A DNA stretch of 53,256 nt from Anaerolineae bacterium (GTDB lineage: Bacteria > Chloroflexota > Anaerolineae > 4572-78 > J111). Of this stretch, positions 30,593-40,681 are shown piece by piece. Position 1 is the stretch's first letter, and the number at the start of each line of letters is the position of its first letter. The notes under the pieces are model-generated. The model was not told the DNA's origin, did no database searches, and was given only the letters and a program-made list of their open reading frames with translations. The stretch covers positions 1-53,256 of the forward strand of contig JAKLJP010000047.1 of assembly GCA_023151115.1 (NCBI GenBank), written 5' to 3'. A program made the translations under genes and the position numbers.

Positions 30593-32977
30593 TCCATTCT
30601 CCAACTCAAAGTTGTTCACCTCAATATTCTTTGCCAGCAGCGCCTGAACCGGGGCCAGTTTAGCCGTTGGCAGCACATCTACCCGCAGACCGATGCCGTT
30701 GCGGCTGGCGGTGAAACCGGCAGCGTGGAGCAGGTTCAGGGCATTGTCACGCACCGTTTCAGGCATAATCAATTTGAGGGTCAGGCGCAGCCCCAACCGC
30801 CCGGCCAATTCGGAGGGTAGACAGGTGAGGGCCAGTTTACCGCTTTCCAGCACCAGCACGCGGGAGGCCAGCGCCTCGACCTCTTCCAGACGGTGGGAGG
30901 TAAAGAGCAAGGTTTTGCCCTGGGTCTTTTGTTGCAGCAGCAATTTGATAAACTCATCGCGGGCGGTGGTATCGAGGTTGCTGGTCGGCTCATCCAAAAC
31001 CAAAATCGGAGGGTCAGCCAGCAAAGCGCAAGCCAGGGCCAAGCGCTGTTTCATCCCGCCCGAAAGCGCAGCCACCGGCTTTGCTCCATGCGCCGCCAGG
31101 CCCACTTCGGCCAGGGCGGAGTCAACGCGAGTTGCCGGGACTCGTTTCAACTGGGCGTAAAATAGCAGAGTGTCGCGGGCTGACATATCATCATAAAACG
31201 CCAGCTCTTGCGGCACGTAGCCGACGGCGGCCCTGGCCTTTTTGCCCTCTTTTTGCGCGTCAAAGTTATTGACCCGCAACTCCCCGCTGGCAGAGAGCAA
31301 TCCAAGCAGGCTGCGAATCACGGTGGTTTTGCCCGCACCGTTAGCGCCCCACAGAGCGATGGCTTCCCCGCGAGCGACTTCAAAGGAGAGGTTGTCAACG
31401 GCAGTAAAGTGGCCGAATTTTTTGGTAAGGTTGGTGACGGAGATCATAGGCGTACTCCCTGTGAGCCGTGAAGCGTGAGGCGTGAAGCGTGAGGCGTGAA
31501 ACGGAACACGTACCACGCACCACGCACCACGCACCACGTTAGATAATTTGCCGACTGCTATCACTCCCACCGCCAGCGCCAAAAAGCTCAACGCAGTGAC
31601 GGCTAACGGCCAGGTTGGGACGGCGGGTGGAGCAGGAACGGCGGGCATAACCGGCTCCAGCAAGGGCGCGTTGTCGCTGAATTTGGGCTGGGGTTGGAAG
31701 ATAGGGAAAGCGCGGGCGGCCAGGTCAATGGCTTGCTGGGCCGGGCTGAGTTGGAACAGACGCAGCGCCGGGTTTTTGTCCATCATATTTTCAAACAGGC
31801 TCTTAGACACGTAAGGCACATCGCCCCGGCCGTTGCCGTCGGCGTCGTAACCGGCGTAGTCGCTCCAGAAGTTGCCCTCGTCCGCAACGGTAAAGCCGTT
31901 ACCCTCGAATGTTCCGCTGCTGGTCAAGCCGACTTGCTCGGCGTTGTCAATAAAACTGTTGCGGCTGAAATAATTGCGTTTGACCGACGGAGCAAAAAGC
32001 AGACCGATGTCGTTGTAGGTAAAGGCGTTGCGGGTAAAGTGCTGGCTCACATCCAGCGACCAGGGCGAGTTGTCGAAATACATGCCCACCCGGTTGCCGC
32101 TGAAAAGGTTGTCGCTGGCCTCTACGCCGTCAATATCCTTCAGGCCAATGCCGTAGCCGCTGGGGCCGCGATTGTTGGCAAAAATATTGTGGCGCAGAAT
32201 CAGGCGGCGGCTGTACATCAAAAACGCGCCCACCGAGTTGCCTTCCAGGCGATTATTTTCCACCATGTTGTCATCACAGTACATAAAGTGCAGACCATAA
32301 CGATTGTCAACGATGATGTTATCGCGGATGACCGCGCCGTTGTTGTACCACAGCACCACATCGCGCCCGTGACTGATCTGGTTGCCGATAAGCTGGCTGT
32401 TTTGGCTGTACCAGATCAAAACGCTGTCGCCGCGAGCAGCCACGTCCAAATCTTCTTTGGCCCCAATGATGTTGTTGATAATCCGGCTGCCTTCTGAGTC
32501 TTTAACCTTAACTCCAAAAAGGGTATTTTCCAGGCGATTGTTCTCAACCAATAGATGGGGCGAACCGTAGGCGGAAATTCCGGCATCTTCTTTATCCAGC
32601 CGAGTGCCGGTGTTGCGGATGACCAGGCCACGAATCGTCACATCGGCTGTGTTGTCAATACTGATGACGGTGCCCTGGTTGTTGCCATCGAGAATGGGCC
32701 AGCCGATTCCTTCCAGGGTAATTGATTTACGAATGACAAAGTTGCCCTGATAAACCCCCGCCGGAACCTGAATAGTGTCTCCCGGCCGGGCGGCATCGAG
32801 CGCAGCCTGGAGGTCAAAGGATGAAGATGGAAGATGGAGGATGGAGGATGGAGGATAGAGGGTGGAAGATGGAAGGTGGAAAGCGAAAGAAGTAACAAGT
32901 TGAGCGCTCCCCCCCATAAAACCGGCTAATATTAAGCTGAGTAAAGTTAGGTTTAAACGTTTCACAGTTGCTCGCAT
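30587..32977 (-). CDS. nosD-nosF: fused NosD-NosF: periplasmic maturation factor plus ABC ATPase
   Basis: One uninterrupted frame of about 796 residues. Residues about 1-30 are a signal peptide, 32-52 are repeat-encoded (HLPSSTLYPPSSILHL), and 55-430 form the right-handed beta-helix of NosD (GNRVGMYFDNSPW and many N-x-I/L-x-x-N turns). A C-terminal membrane helix at about 455-476 and a repeat-encoded linker (about 480-509) lead to NosF from residue 511: Walker A WGANGAGKTT, signature LSGGMKQRLALA, Walker B ILVLDEPTSNLD. If made as one protein, the helix leaves the ATPase in the cytoplasm, as required. NosF could also be made separately from the ATG at 31447, which has AGGGAG upstream. Normally nosD and nosF are separate genes. 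Confidence 0.88.
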   Translation of the reverse strand: MRATVKRLNLTLLSLILAGFMGGSAQLVTSFAFHLPSSTLYPPSSILHLPSSSFDLQAALDAARPGDTIQVPAGVYQGNFVIRKSITLEGIGWPILDGNNQGTVISIDNTADVTIRGLVIRNTGTRLDKEDAGISAYGSPHLLVENNRLENTLFGVKVKDSEGSRIINNIIGAKEDLDVAARGDSVLIWYSQNSQLIGNQISHGRDVVLWYNNGAVIRDNIIVDNRYGLHFMYCDDNMVENNRLEGNSVGAFLMYSRRLILRHNIFANNRGPSGYGIGLKDIDGVEASDNLFSGNRVGMYFDNSPWSLDVSQHFTRNAFTYNDIGLLFAPSVKRNYFSRNSFIDNAEQVGLTSSGTFEGNGFTVADEGNFWSDYAGYDADGNGRGDVPYVSKSLFENMMDKNPALRLFQLSPAQQAIDLAARAFPIFQPQPKFSDNAPLLEPVMPAVPAPPAVPTWPLAVTALSFLALAVGVIAVGKLSNVVRGAWCVVRVPFHASRFTPHASRLTGSTPMISVTNLTKKFGHFTAVDNLSFEVARGEAIALWGANGAGKTTVIRSLLGLLSASGELRVNNFDAQKEGKKARAAVGYVPQELAFYDDMSARDTLLFYAQLKRVPATRVDSALAEVGLAAHGAKPVAALSGGMKQRLALACALLADPPILVLDEPTSNLDTTARDEFIKLLLQQKTQGKTLLFTSHRLEEVEALASRVLVLESGKLALTCLPSELAGRLGLRLTLKLIMPETVRDNALNLLHAAGFTASRNGIGLRVDVLPTAKLAPVQALLAKNIEVNNFELENGM
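31451..31540. repeat. GTGAGGCGTGAAGC / ACGCACC cassette joining nosD to nosF
   Basis: GTGAGCC, GTGAAGC, GTGAGGC, GTGAAGC, GTGAGGC, GTGAAAC units, then three GCACCAC units, on the plus strand. Read in the nos direction the array has no stop, so it links the two reading frames. Confidence 0.88.
32821..32883. repeat. GAGGATG 7-nt array inside nosD
   Basis: Units GAAGATG, GAGGATG, GAGGATG, GAGGATA, GAGGGTG, GAAGATG, GAAGGTG in tandem. They lie in frame just after the NosD signal peptide. Confidence 0.88.
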
Positions 32978-32988
32978 CAAAAATGAGT

Positions 32989-33042
32989 AGGGTGGCATCC
33001 CTATGCCGCCCGCTGACGCATAGGGATGCGCCAGCTACGGTG
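32989..33042. repeat. palindrome upstream of nosD
   Basis: GGTGGCATCCCTATGC faces GCATAGGGATGCGCC across CGCCCGCTGAC, giving a strong hairpin in the gap between the NosB-like gene and nosD. Confidence 0.75.
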
Positions 33043-33065
33043 AAAAATTGGATCTACTGAGTATA

Positions 33066-33105
33066 CCCCTGTCTACCGTCTACCGTCTACTGTTTACCGT
33101 CTACC
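33066..33105. repeat. GTCTACC 7-nt array
   Basis: CTGTCTACCGTCTACCGTCT followed by ACTGTTTACCGTCTACC: five 7-nt units at the 3' end of the NosB-like gene. No facing complementary array is seen. Confidence 0.8.
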
Positions 33106-33743
33106 AATGGTTTGTATGCTCGCCGTTGCAAATACAGCCCCACCAGAATCAGGATCGAGGCGGCTGTTGCCATCAAGAGGCCGATATCGGCGTAGGCGTC
33201 GGTACTAAATTGGCCGATCACGCCCCGGCCCAGAAGGGTTGGCGTGAACGGTTTAACTGAATTGGACAGCGCGGCATGCGGGTCGAGATTCTGTCCAAAA
33301 TGGTTGAGCCAGAAAAACAGGTCGCCCAGAAAAACGGCGGGCAGCAGTACCGCCGGCAAACTCAACAATATTGCCCAGGGTGAGTGGATAAAAATAGCGG
33401 CAGTTACCAGGAAGGCCAGGGCAATCAACGCAAAAACCGAAATAGATTTTTCTAACTGGGCGGCGTCACCCAACGGGCGCATACCGATGTAATGGTTCAA
33501 GCTGTCAATTTCGCGCACATCCCCTTCCAGGCGGCTGATATAAGCGTTCACTACTAGCCCTTTAGGATACTGAGGCGCATGCAGCACCAGGCTCCAATAC
33601 GGAAAGAAGATCGAGGCGACAATTAAAGCGGCCGCGCTCCACATGCAGATGGGGGTCCACAAATAGCGCAGGCGGTCAGCGGCTAAGGCTTCGGCGGGGG
33701 CGCGAGGGCCAATGATTTGTTGAATTTTGTCTGTGGCCATCAT
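33087..33743 (-). CDS. NosB-like membrane protein of the nos cluster
   Basis: A 218-residue protein with five or six membrane helices. It sits between nosZ and nosD, where clade II nos clusters carry a membrane protein of unknown function (NosB). Visible features are a first helix followed by FFPYWSLVLHAPQYPKGLVVNAYI and DSLNHYIGMRPL, a Tyr/His-rich extracytoplasmic loop that could bind copper or heme, and a late FWLNHFGQNLDPHAAL. I infer a NosB-like role from position and topology, not from a direct match. Start ATG at 33743 (Met-Met); its first codons and upstream region lie in a tandem 95-bp duplication. Confidence 0.8.
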   Translation of the reverse strand: MMATDKIQQIIGPRAPAEALAADRLRYLWTPICMWSAAALIVASIFFPYWSLVLHAPQYPKGLVVNAYISRLEGDVREIDSLNHYIGMRPLGDAAQLEKSISVFALIALAFLVTAAIFIHSPWAILLSLPAVLLPAVFLGDLFFWLNHFGQNLDPHAALSNSVKPFTPTLLGRGVIGQFSTDAYADIGLLMATAASILILVGLYLQRRAYKPLVDGKQ

Positions 33744-33893
33744 AGTAATACCATTTACGATTTACGATTTACGATTTCAGATTTACGATTTGTTACATGA
33801 GGGCCAATGATTTGTTGAATTTTGTCTGTGGCCATCATAGTAATACCATTTACGATTTACGATTTACGATTTCAGATTTACGATTTGTTACAT
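33704..33893. repeat. perfect tandem duplication, 2 x 95 bp
   Basis: 33704-33798 is repeated exactly at 33799-33893. The unit holds the first codons and start of the NosB-like gene plus a TTTACGA 7-nt array. The outer copy carries a second ATG that would make a short peptide. Confidence 0.92.
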
Positions 33894-33896
33894 AGT

Positions 33897-33962
33897 GCGT
33901 GTTGCGTCTTGCGTGTTGCGTCTTGCGTGGCGCCTTTAACGGAACACGCAAGACGCAAGACG
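33897..33962. repeat. GCGTGTTGCGTCTT inverted cassette
   Basis: TGCGTGTTGCGTCTTGCGTG units face CACGCAAGACGCAAGACG. It lies between nosZ and the NosB-like gene. Confidence 0.8.
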
Positions 33963-33972
33963 ATTTTAGGTT

Positions 33973-36036
<2,064 letters not shown>

Positions 36037-36095
36037 GATTTTTCTCCGTAAATCAGTAATTTTGCTTGGGGTTAGGGCTGAGCATCTTTGCTTGA

Positions 36096-36329
36096 TTATC
36101 CTTTTGCCTCCTCCTTTTTTACTTCAACAAAAAATATTTCATAGGTGAGGCTGATGGCCTCGGTGGGACAGATTTCCTGGCACACCCCAGAATAGTTACA
36201 GGCTTCGGGGTGGGCCACAACGGGTACGGTTTCAATCAGAGCCAAAGCCCCGGTGGGACAGACTCGCACACACAATTCACAGCCGATACAGCGGCTCAAG
36301 TCAATTTCTGGTAAAAAATCTGAGGTCAT
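36096..36329 (-). CDS. 4Fe-4S ferredoxin
   Basis: A 77-residue protein with two [4Fe-4S] motifs: CIGCELCVRVCP (from about residue 15) and a second cluster CNYSGVCQEICP with a longer first spacing. Such ferredoxins or NosG/NosH-like iron-sulfur proteins feed electrons in clade II nos clusters. Here it is the first gene of the nos operon, 59 bp before nosZ. A GCGAC-N4-GTCAC dyad is 52 bp upstream of the ATG. It probably serves maturation or electron supply on the cytoplasmic side. Confidence 0.92.
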   Translation of the reverse strand: MTSDFLPEIDLSRCIGCELCVRVCPTGALALIETVPVVAHPEACNYSGVCQEICPTEAISLTYEIFFVEVKKEEAKG

Positions 36330-36380
36330 AGAGCTACTAGCCTTGTATTCTCACTATAACGGGACTCGCTGAAAAAGTAT

Positions 36381-36394
36381 GCGACTTTTGTCAC
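36381..36394. promoter_or_regulatory. candidate Crp/Fnr-type operator of the nos operon
   Basis: GCGAC TTTT GTCAC, one mismatch from the perfect dyad at 26716-26729; GACTTTTGTCAC is shared exactly. It lies upstream of the ferredoxin-nosZ operon and 175 bp from a divergent Crp/Fnr-type gene. Confidence 0.55.
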
Positions 36395-36469
36395 ACGCGG
36401 GAACAAATTTTTGATTCCAGCTTTAATGGAGTTTGACAGAGCCTGCTGACAGGGAGATAATGAAGTCAG

Positions 36470-36524
36470 ATTGGAGATTAGAGATTGGAGATTATTAGCC
36501 TGAATCTCCTGTTTCTAATCTCTT
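36470..36524. repeat. GAGATTAGAGATTG inverted cassette
   Basis: TTGGAGATTAGAGATTGGAG faces CTCCTGTTTCTAATCTC in the divergent gap between the ferredoxin and the Crp/Fnr gene. Confidence 0.75.
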
Positions 36525-36568
36525 CGTAAATTGGGGAAATTATTAATCCACACTCCAGGGGGGAAACC

Positions 36569-37243
36569 GTGCCGGTTCTGGTTGATGAGAACGCCAGGTC
36601 GCTGCTTAAAGCAGTGCCCTATTTTCGGGCCTTAGATGATCACGCCCTGGAAGCCGTCGGCAAAGAGATCATCACTCGCCATTATCAGGCGGGGGAGATC
36701 ATTTTTTTGGAAGGCGAACCCGACGCCGGACTGCACCTGGTGACAGAGGGTTTGTGCAAGGTCTACCGCCTGTCCGAAGGAGGCCGCGAGCATGTGCTGG
36801 CTACCCTGCGCCCCGGCGACTCCTGCAACGAAGTGCCCGTGGTAGATGGCGGTCCCAACCCGGCCAACTTTGCCGCGCTGGAAAACTCAACCGTGTGGAT
36901 CATTTCCGAGGCGTCGCTATCGCGCTTGCGCCGGCAATATCCAGCCCTGAATGAAATGATTATCAAAAACTTGGCTATGCGCTGCCGCCAATTGGTCCAG
37001 CGGGTCTACAATCTCTCGTTTTTGTCGGTAACGGGCCGGCTGGCTGCTTTTTTGTTACAGCAGAGCGAAGAAAGCGGCGAGCTTCATCGCCGCATGACCC
37101 AGGATGAAATTGCCGCTCATCTCGGCACGGTGCGCGAGATGGTCGGCCGGGCCTTCCGAGAGTTGCAAGAGGCAAATTTGATTACTATTGACCGCCATCG
37201 CATCGAAATTTTAGATCGGGAGGGCTTAAGAGAATTGACTTAA
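36569..37243 (+). CDS. Crp/Fnr-family transcription regulator
   Basis: A 224-residue regulator with an N-terminal cyclic-nucleotide-binding-type beta barrel (YQAGEIIFLEGEPDAGLHLVTEGLCKVYRL, about 38-67), a long dimer helix, and a C-terminal Crp helix-turn-helix (TQDEIAAHLGTVREMVGRAFRELQEANLI, about 176-204). It lacks the N-terminal cysteine cluster of oxygen-sensing FNR, so it is more like Dnr/NnrR or general Crp-like members. It is divergent from the nos operon and is the obvious candidate to bind the GTGAC-N4-GTCAC dyads. The GTG start at 36569 has AGGGGGG upstream. Its effector (NO, cAMP, other) is unknown. Confidence 0.9.
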   Translation: MPVLVDENARSLLKAVPYFRALDDHALEAVGKEIITRHYQAGEIIFLEGEPDAGLHLVTEGLCKVYRLSEGGREHVLATLRPGDSCNEVPVVDGGPNPANFAALENSTVWIISEASLSRLRRQYPALNEMIIKNLAMRCRQLVQRVYNLSFLSVTGRLAAFLLQQSEESGELHRRMTQDEIAAHLGTVREMVGRAFRELQEANLITIDRHRIEILDREGLRELT

Positions 37244-37422
37244 ATTCTAATCTTTGCGACTTTGCGGCTTTGCGTGAGATATTTGAGTTTAATATCTTGT
37301 TGACCACTACAAATCGGTCTCAAAAGTGGCTTTTTTTCTTAGCCTTAGCCTCGAAGAGTAGTAGTGGTCCGATCGGTAGTTACCTTAACTTCACCTATTT
37401 TCCAAATTCCAGAAATGAGGAT

Positions 37423-39030
37423 ATGAACTTGAAAACCAGATTTCTTACCATGTCTTTTCTCTTATCGGGCTTCTTGTTTATGGTCGCTGCCCCCGCCTGG
37501 GCGCAAACGCCTGTTTCTGCCGATAAAAAGTTATCCACACCTCAACTGATTGAGGCCGCCCTGGCCAACGGCGAAATTGACCAGGAAACAGCCTATCTCT
37601 ATCTCAGTTACGCCCTGGGTGATTATGACAGCCTGCCTGACCAGTACCGCAGTAATGTACCCTGGGATGGAACATTTACCTTAGCCAGATTGCAAAAAGC
37701 CGTCAAAACCATGAAGGTCAGCCCCAAACGGACCAAAGTCATCGAAATTTTGAGCGGGAGTTGTAGCAATTCTTCCGGGTCTTTATCTACAATCCTCAAC
37801 ACCACTCATTTTCACATTCAATACAGCACCATTGGCGGCGGATTAACCATCGGCCACTACCAAACCTCGCTGGAAACTACCTGGACCAAAGAGATTGACC
37901 AGTTTGGCTGGGCCGCCCCGCCGGTGTTGAGTAGCAATCCACCGCCGGGTAATCGCTATCACGTGCGTATTGCCAATTTGGGAGGGGGATTGTATGGCTT
38001 TGTTTCAAGCTTTGGAACACATGCCGGCTTTGTGGGCAACAACCCCAATACCGCCTGGAACGACGGCGACGCCTATGCTTCCTGTATGGTCCTCAACCGA
38101 GATTACAGCGGTTTCCCCGGCAGCTCCCAACAGGCGCTCGATGCCACCACCGCTCATGAATTTAATCACTCTATTCAATATGGCTACGGAGTTCTTGATG
38201 GCAGCAATGCGCCCGACACCGCTTTTATCGAAGGCGGAGCCACCTGGATGGAGGATGAGGTTTTTGACTCGGCTAACGATAACTACAACTATCTGTGGCC
38301 CGATTTTGGTATCGGTATGGGCGAATACTTTGAATATCCCTATCCTTACTGGATTACCTTTCGCGGCCTGACCGAGCGTTATGGAGCAGGTGTGGCCAGC
38401 GGCGGCGAACAGGTTATGCAAGATTTTTGGGAGGAAATAAGCCAAAATTCAGCCAGCGAGATGTTAGACGCGCTCAACAGCGCTCTAATCAACAAGGGTA
38501 CCACCCTGGCCGATGCCTACCACGCCTATGCTATTGCAGTCAAGTTCAATAAACAGTGCGGCGGCGGCTACAGCTACCCATACTGCTTTGAAGAAGGGTC
38601 TAACTACGTGGCCCTGGCCGGGACGACGCCACTGAATGGCTCTATTCTTAACTCCGTCAGTGGCAGTTCCAACGGCAGCATCGAGGATAACTATGCCCTC
38701 AACTGGATTGTCCTGATAAACAGCGGGAGTCCTTACGACATCACCCTGCAAAATACCTCAGCCAGCGGTCAACTGCGTGGCAGCGTGGTGTGTGACACCG
38801 GCTCAACCTTAAACGTGATCCCCTTGCCTGCAGTGGTTGGCTCTGGCGGCTCCACTACGCTAAACAATTTTAGCCCGGCCGGCTGCGCCAGCGTGGTGGC
38901 AGTAATCACCAATCAAGCCCAAACCGGCGGCAATCCCAGCTTCTCTTTCGCTCGAAGTTATACCTTGACCCTATCAGGCGGCGATTTTGTACCGCTGGAT
39001 ACCTACCTTCCCCTTGTTGCCGCCAACTGA
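37423..39030 (+). CDS. secreted zinc metallopeptidase (MXAN_6640-like)
   Basis: A 535-residue secreted protein from the ATG at 37423 (MNLKTRFLTMSFLLSG), chosen for the clean signal peptide (cleavage near APAWAQ) and the GAGG upstream; an upstream in-frame start would add 51 residues without a signal. The middle holds the zinc motif TAHEFNHSIQYGYG followed by FIEGGATWMEDEVF, with HExxH-type His/Glu and a downstream Glu, as in MXAN_6640-type putative metalloproteases. The C-terminal part is beta-rich, and the protein ends TYLPLVAAN, resembling the YLPLV tail common on secreted Chloroflexota proteins. Its role is probably extracellular protein degradation. Confidence 0.85.
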   Translation: MNLKTRFLTMSFLLSGFLFMVAAPAWAQTPVSADKKLSTPQLIEAALANGEIDQETAYLYLSYALGDYDSLPDQYRSNVPWDGTFTLARLQKAVKTMKVSPKRTKVIEILSGSCSNSSGSLSTILNTTHFHIQYSTIGGGLTIGHYQTSLETTWTKEIDQFGWAAPPVLSSNPPPGNRYHVRIANLGGGLYGFVSSFGTHAGFVGNNPNTAWNDGDAYASCMVLNRDYSGFPGSSQQALDATTAHEFNHSIQYGYGVLDGSNAPDTAFIEGGATWMEDEVFDSANDNYNYLWPDFGIGMGEYFEYPYPYWITFRGLTERYGAGVASGGEQVMQDFWEEISQNSASEMLDALNSALINKGTTLADAYHAYAIAVKFNKQCGGGYSYPYCFEEGSNYVALAGTTPLNGSILNSVSGSSNGSIEDNYALNWIVLINSGSPYDITLQNTSASGQLRGSVVCDTGSTLNVIPLPAVVGSGGSTTLNNFSPAGCASVVAVITNQAQTGGNPSFSFARSYTLTLSGGDFVPLDTYLPLVAAN

Positions 39031-39070
39031 AGTCTCGTCACTATGTTCTTGCTTTTTGGACAAGAATATT

Positions 39071-39137
39071 TTAACCACAGATTTCACAGATTACACATAT
39101 TTTCAATCTGAGAAATCTGTGTAATCTGTGGTTTTTC
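39071..39137. repeat. ACAGATTTCACAGATTACACA inverted cassette, terminator-like
   Basis: TTAACCACAGATTTCACAGA faces ATCTGTGTAATCTGTGGTT and is followed by TTTT. It can terminate the metallopeptidase transcript. Confidence 0.78.
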
Positions 39138-39293
39138 CCTGTTTGGCTCTGGCTTGTCCAGGTTAGGAGGAGGAGACGATGAAACGCTCTATCATCGTCT
39201 CCTTGCCTCTCCTCTTTAAAAGCCGCTTTTGGCTAAAAAACCCAGGATGGCTATAATTGGCCCAAATTCCCCCACTGTAGAAAGGCGGCCTCC

Positions 39294-40652
39294 ATGAGCA
39301 AAACCATTGATCGCACCCGGCTGGAACATCTTCTGGCTCAGGAACTAAAACGCTTCGAGGCCGAGCATCCCCGCTCCAAAGCCTTGTTCGAGCAGGCCAA
39401 AACCAATCTCCTCGACGGCGTGCCGATGAATTGGATGGTTCGCTGGGCCGGCGCGTTCCCCGTCTTTGTCAAAGAAGCGAGTGGGGCCTACTTTACCGAT
39501 GTGGATGGCCGCCGTTATCTGGACCTGTGTCTGGGCGACACCGGGGCGATGACCGGCCACGCCCCCCCCGCCGCCGTCGAAGCCGCTGTTGCCCAACTCC
39601 GGCGCGGCGTCACCTTTATGCTGCCCACCGAGGACGCCATTTGGGTGGGGCAAGAACTGGCCCGTCGTTTTGGCCTGCCCTACTGGCAAACCACCCTCAC
39701 CGCCACCGACGCCAACCGTTTTGCCATTCGTCTGGCCCGCCACATTACCCGGCGGCCCCTGGTGCTGGTTTTCAACTGGTGCTATCACGGCACGGTGGAT
39801 GAAAGTTTTATCACGCTCGACCCGCACGGCGTCCCCGGCCCGCGCCCCGGCAATATCGGCCCGCCGGTCAACCCCACCGCCACCACTCGCGTCATCGAAT
39901 TTAACGACATCCCCGCCCTCGAAGCGGCTCTGGCCCCTGGTGATGTGGCCTGCGTCCTGGCCGAGCCGGCCATGACCAACATCGGCATCATTCCCCCCGA
40001 CCCTGGCTACCACGACGCTTTGCGTGAGATTACCCGCCGCACCGGTACACTGCTCATCATTGACGAAACCCACACCATCTGCGCCGGGCCGGGCGGTTAC
40101 ACCGGCGCGCACGGCTTGCAGCCCGACATGTTGACCCTGGGCAAACCCATCGGCAGCGGCATCCCTGGCGCGGTGTATGGCTTCAATACCAGCGTGGCCG
40201 AGCGCATCCGGGCCAGCCTCGACCCCGAACTGGCCGATGTGGGCGGCATCGGCGGCACGCTGGCCGGCAATGCCCTCTCGCTGGCCGCTATGAAAGCCAC
40301 CCTCCAATCGGTGCTGACTCAGGAGGCGTTTGACCACACCATCCCCCTGGCCGAGCGTTTTGCCGCCGAAGTGGAGGCGGTTATTGCGGAGCTGGAACTG
40401 CCCTGGATTGTTAAACAACTGGGCTGCCGGGTTGAATACTGGTTCCGCCCCACTCCGCCGCGCAATGGCGGCGAAGCTGCCGCCGCTGTTGACGCCGAAC
40501 TGGAACGCTACATGCACCTATCCGCGCTCAATCGCGGCATCCTGCTGACTCCTTTCCACAACATGGCCCTGCTCGCCCCCACCATCACCGCCGCCGATAT
40601 CGAGTACCACACCCAGGTCTTCCGCGAGAGCGCGAGGGTGTTGCTCCCCTGA
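39294..40652 (+). CDS. class III pyridoxal-phosphate aminotransferase
   Basis: A 452-residue PLP-dependent enzyme of the class III (glutamate-1-semialdehyde aminomutase/omega-aminotransferase) group. It shows TDVDGRRYLDLCLGDTGAMTGHAPPAA, the FNWCYHGTVDESFI segment, LLIIDETHT with the cofactor-binding Asp, and the Schiff-base Lys in MLTLGKPIGSGIPGAVYGF. It is 29 bp before an acetylpolyamine amidohydrolase-like gene on the same strand, so the pair may act on an acetylated amine or amino acid: deacetylation and transamination. A role in heme synthesis is less likely in this context. The ATG is at 39294. Confidence 0.88.
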   Translation: MSKTIDRTRLEHLLAQELKRFEAEHPRSKALFEQAKTNLLDGVPMNWMVRWAGAFPVFVKEASGAYFTDVDGRRYLDLCLGDTGAMTGHAPPAAVEAAVAQLRRGVTFMLPTEDAIWVGQELARRFGLPYWQTTLTATDANRFAIRLARHITRRPLVLVFNWCYHGTVDESFITLDPHGVPGPRPGNIGPPVNPTATTRVIEFNDIPALEAALAPGDVACVLAEPAMTNIGIIPPDPGYHDALREITRRTGTLLIIDETHTICAGPGGYTGAHGLQPDMLTLGKPIGSGIPGAVYGFNTSVAERIRASLDPELADVGGIGGTLAGNALSLAAMKATLQSVLTQEAFDHTIPLAERFAAEVEAVIAELELPWIVKQLGCRVEYWFRPTPPRNGGEAAAAVDAELERYMHLSALNRGILLTPFHNMALLAPTITAADIEYHTQVFRESARVLLP

Positions 40653-40681
40653 CACTTGGCACTATTTTAGGGGAGTCACCC

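Noticed and set aside
29592..33962. The repeat arrays in the nos region as a CRISPR array
   Set aside because: Units are 7 nt, directly adjacent and inverted, with no unique spacers of regular length and no cas genes.
39345..40517. A 390-codon open frame opposite the aminotransferase
   Set aside because: Gly/His-rich shadow of a clear PLP enzyme on the plus strand.
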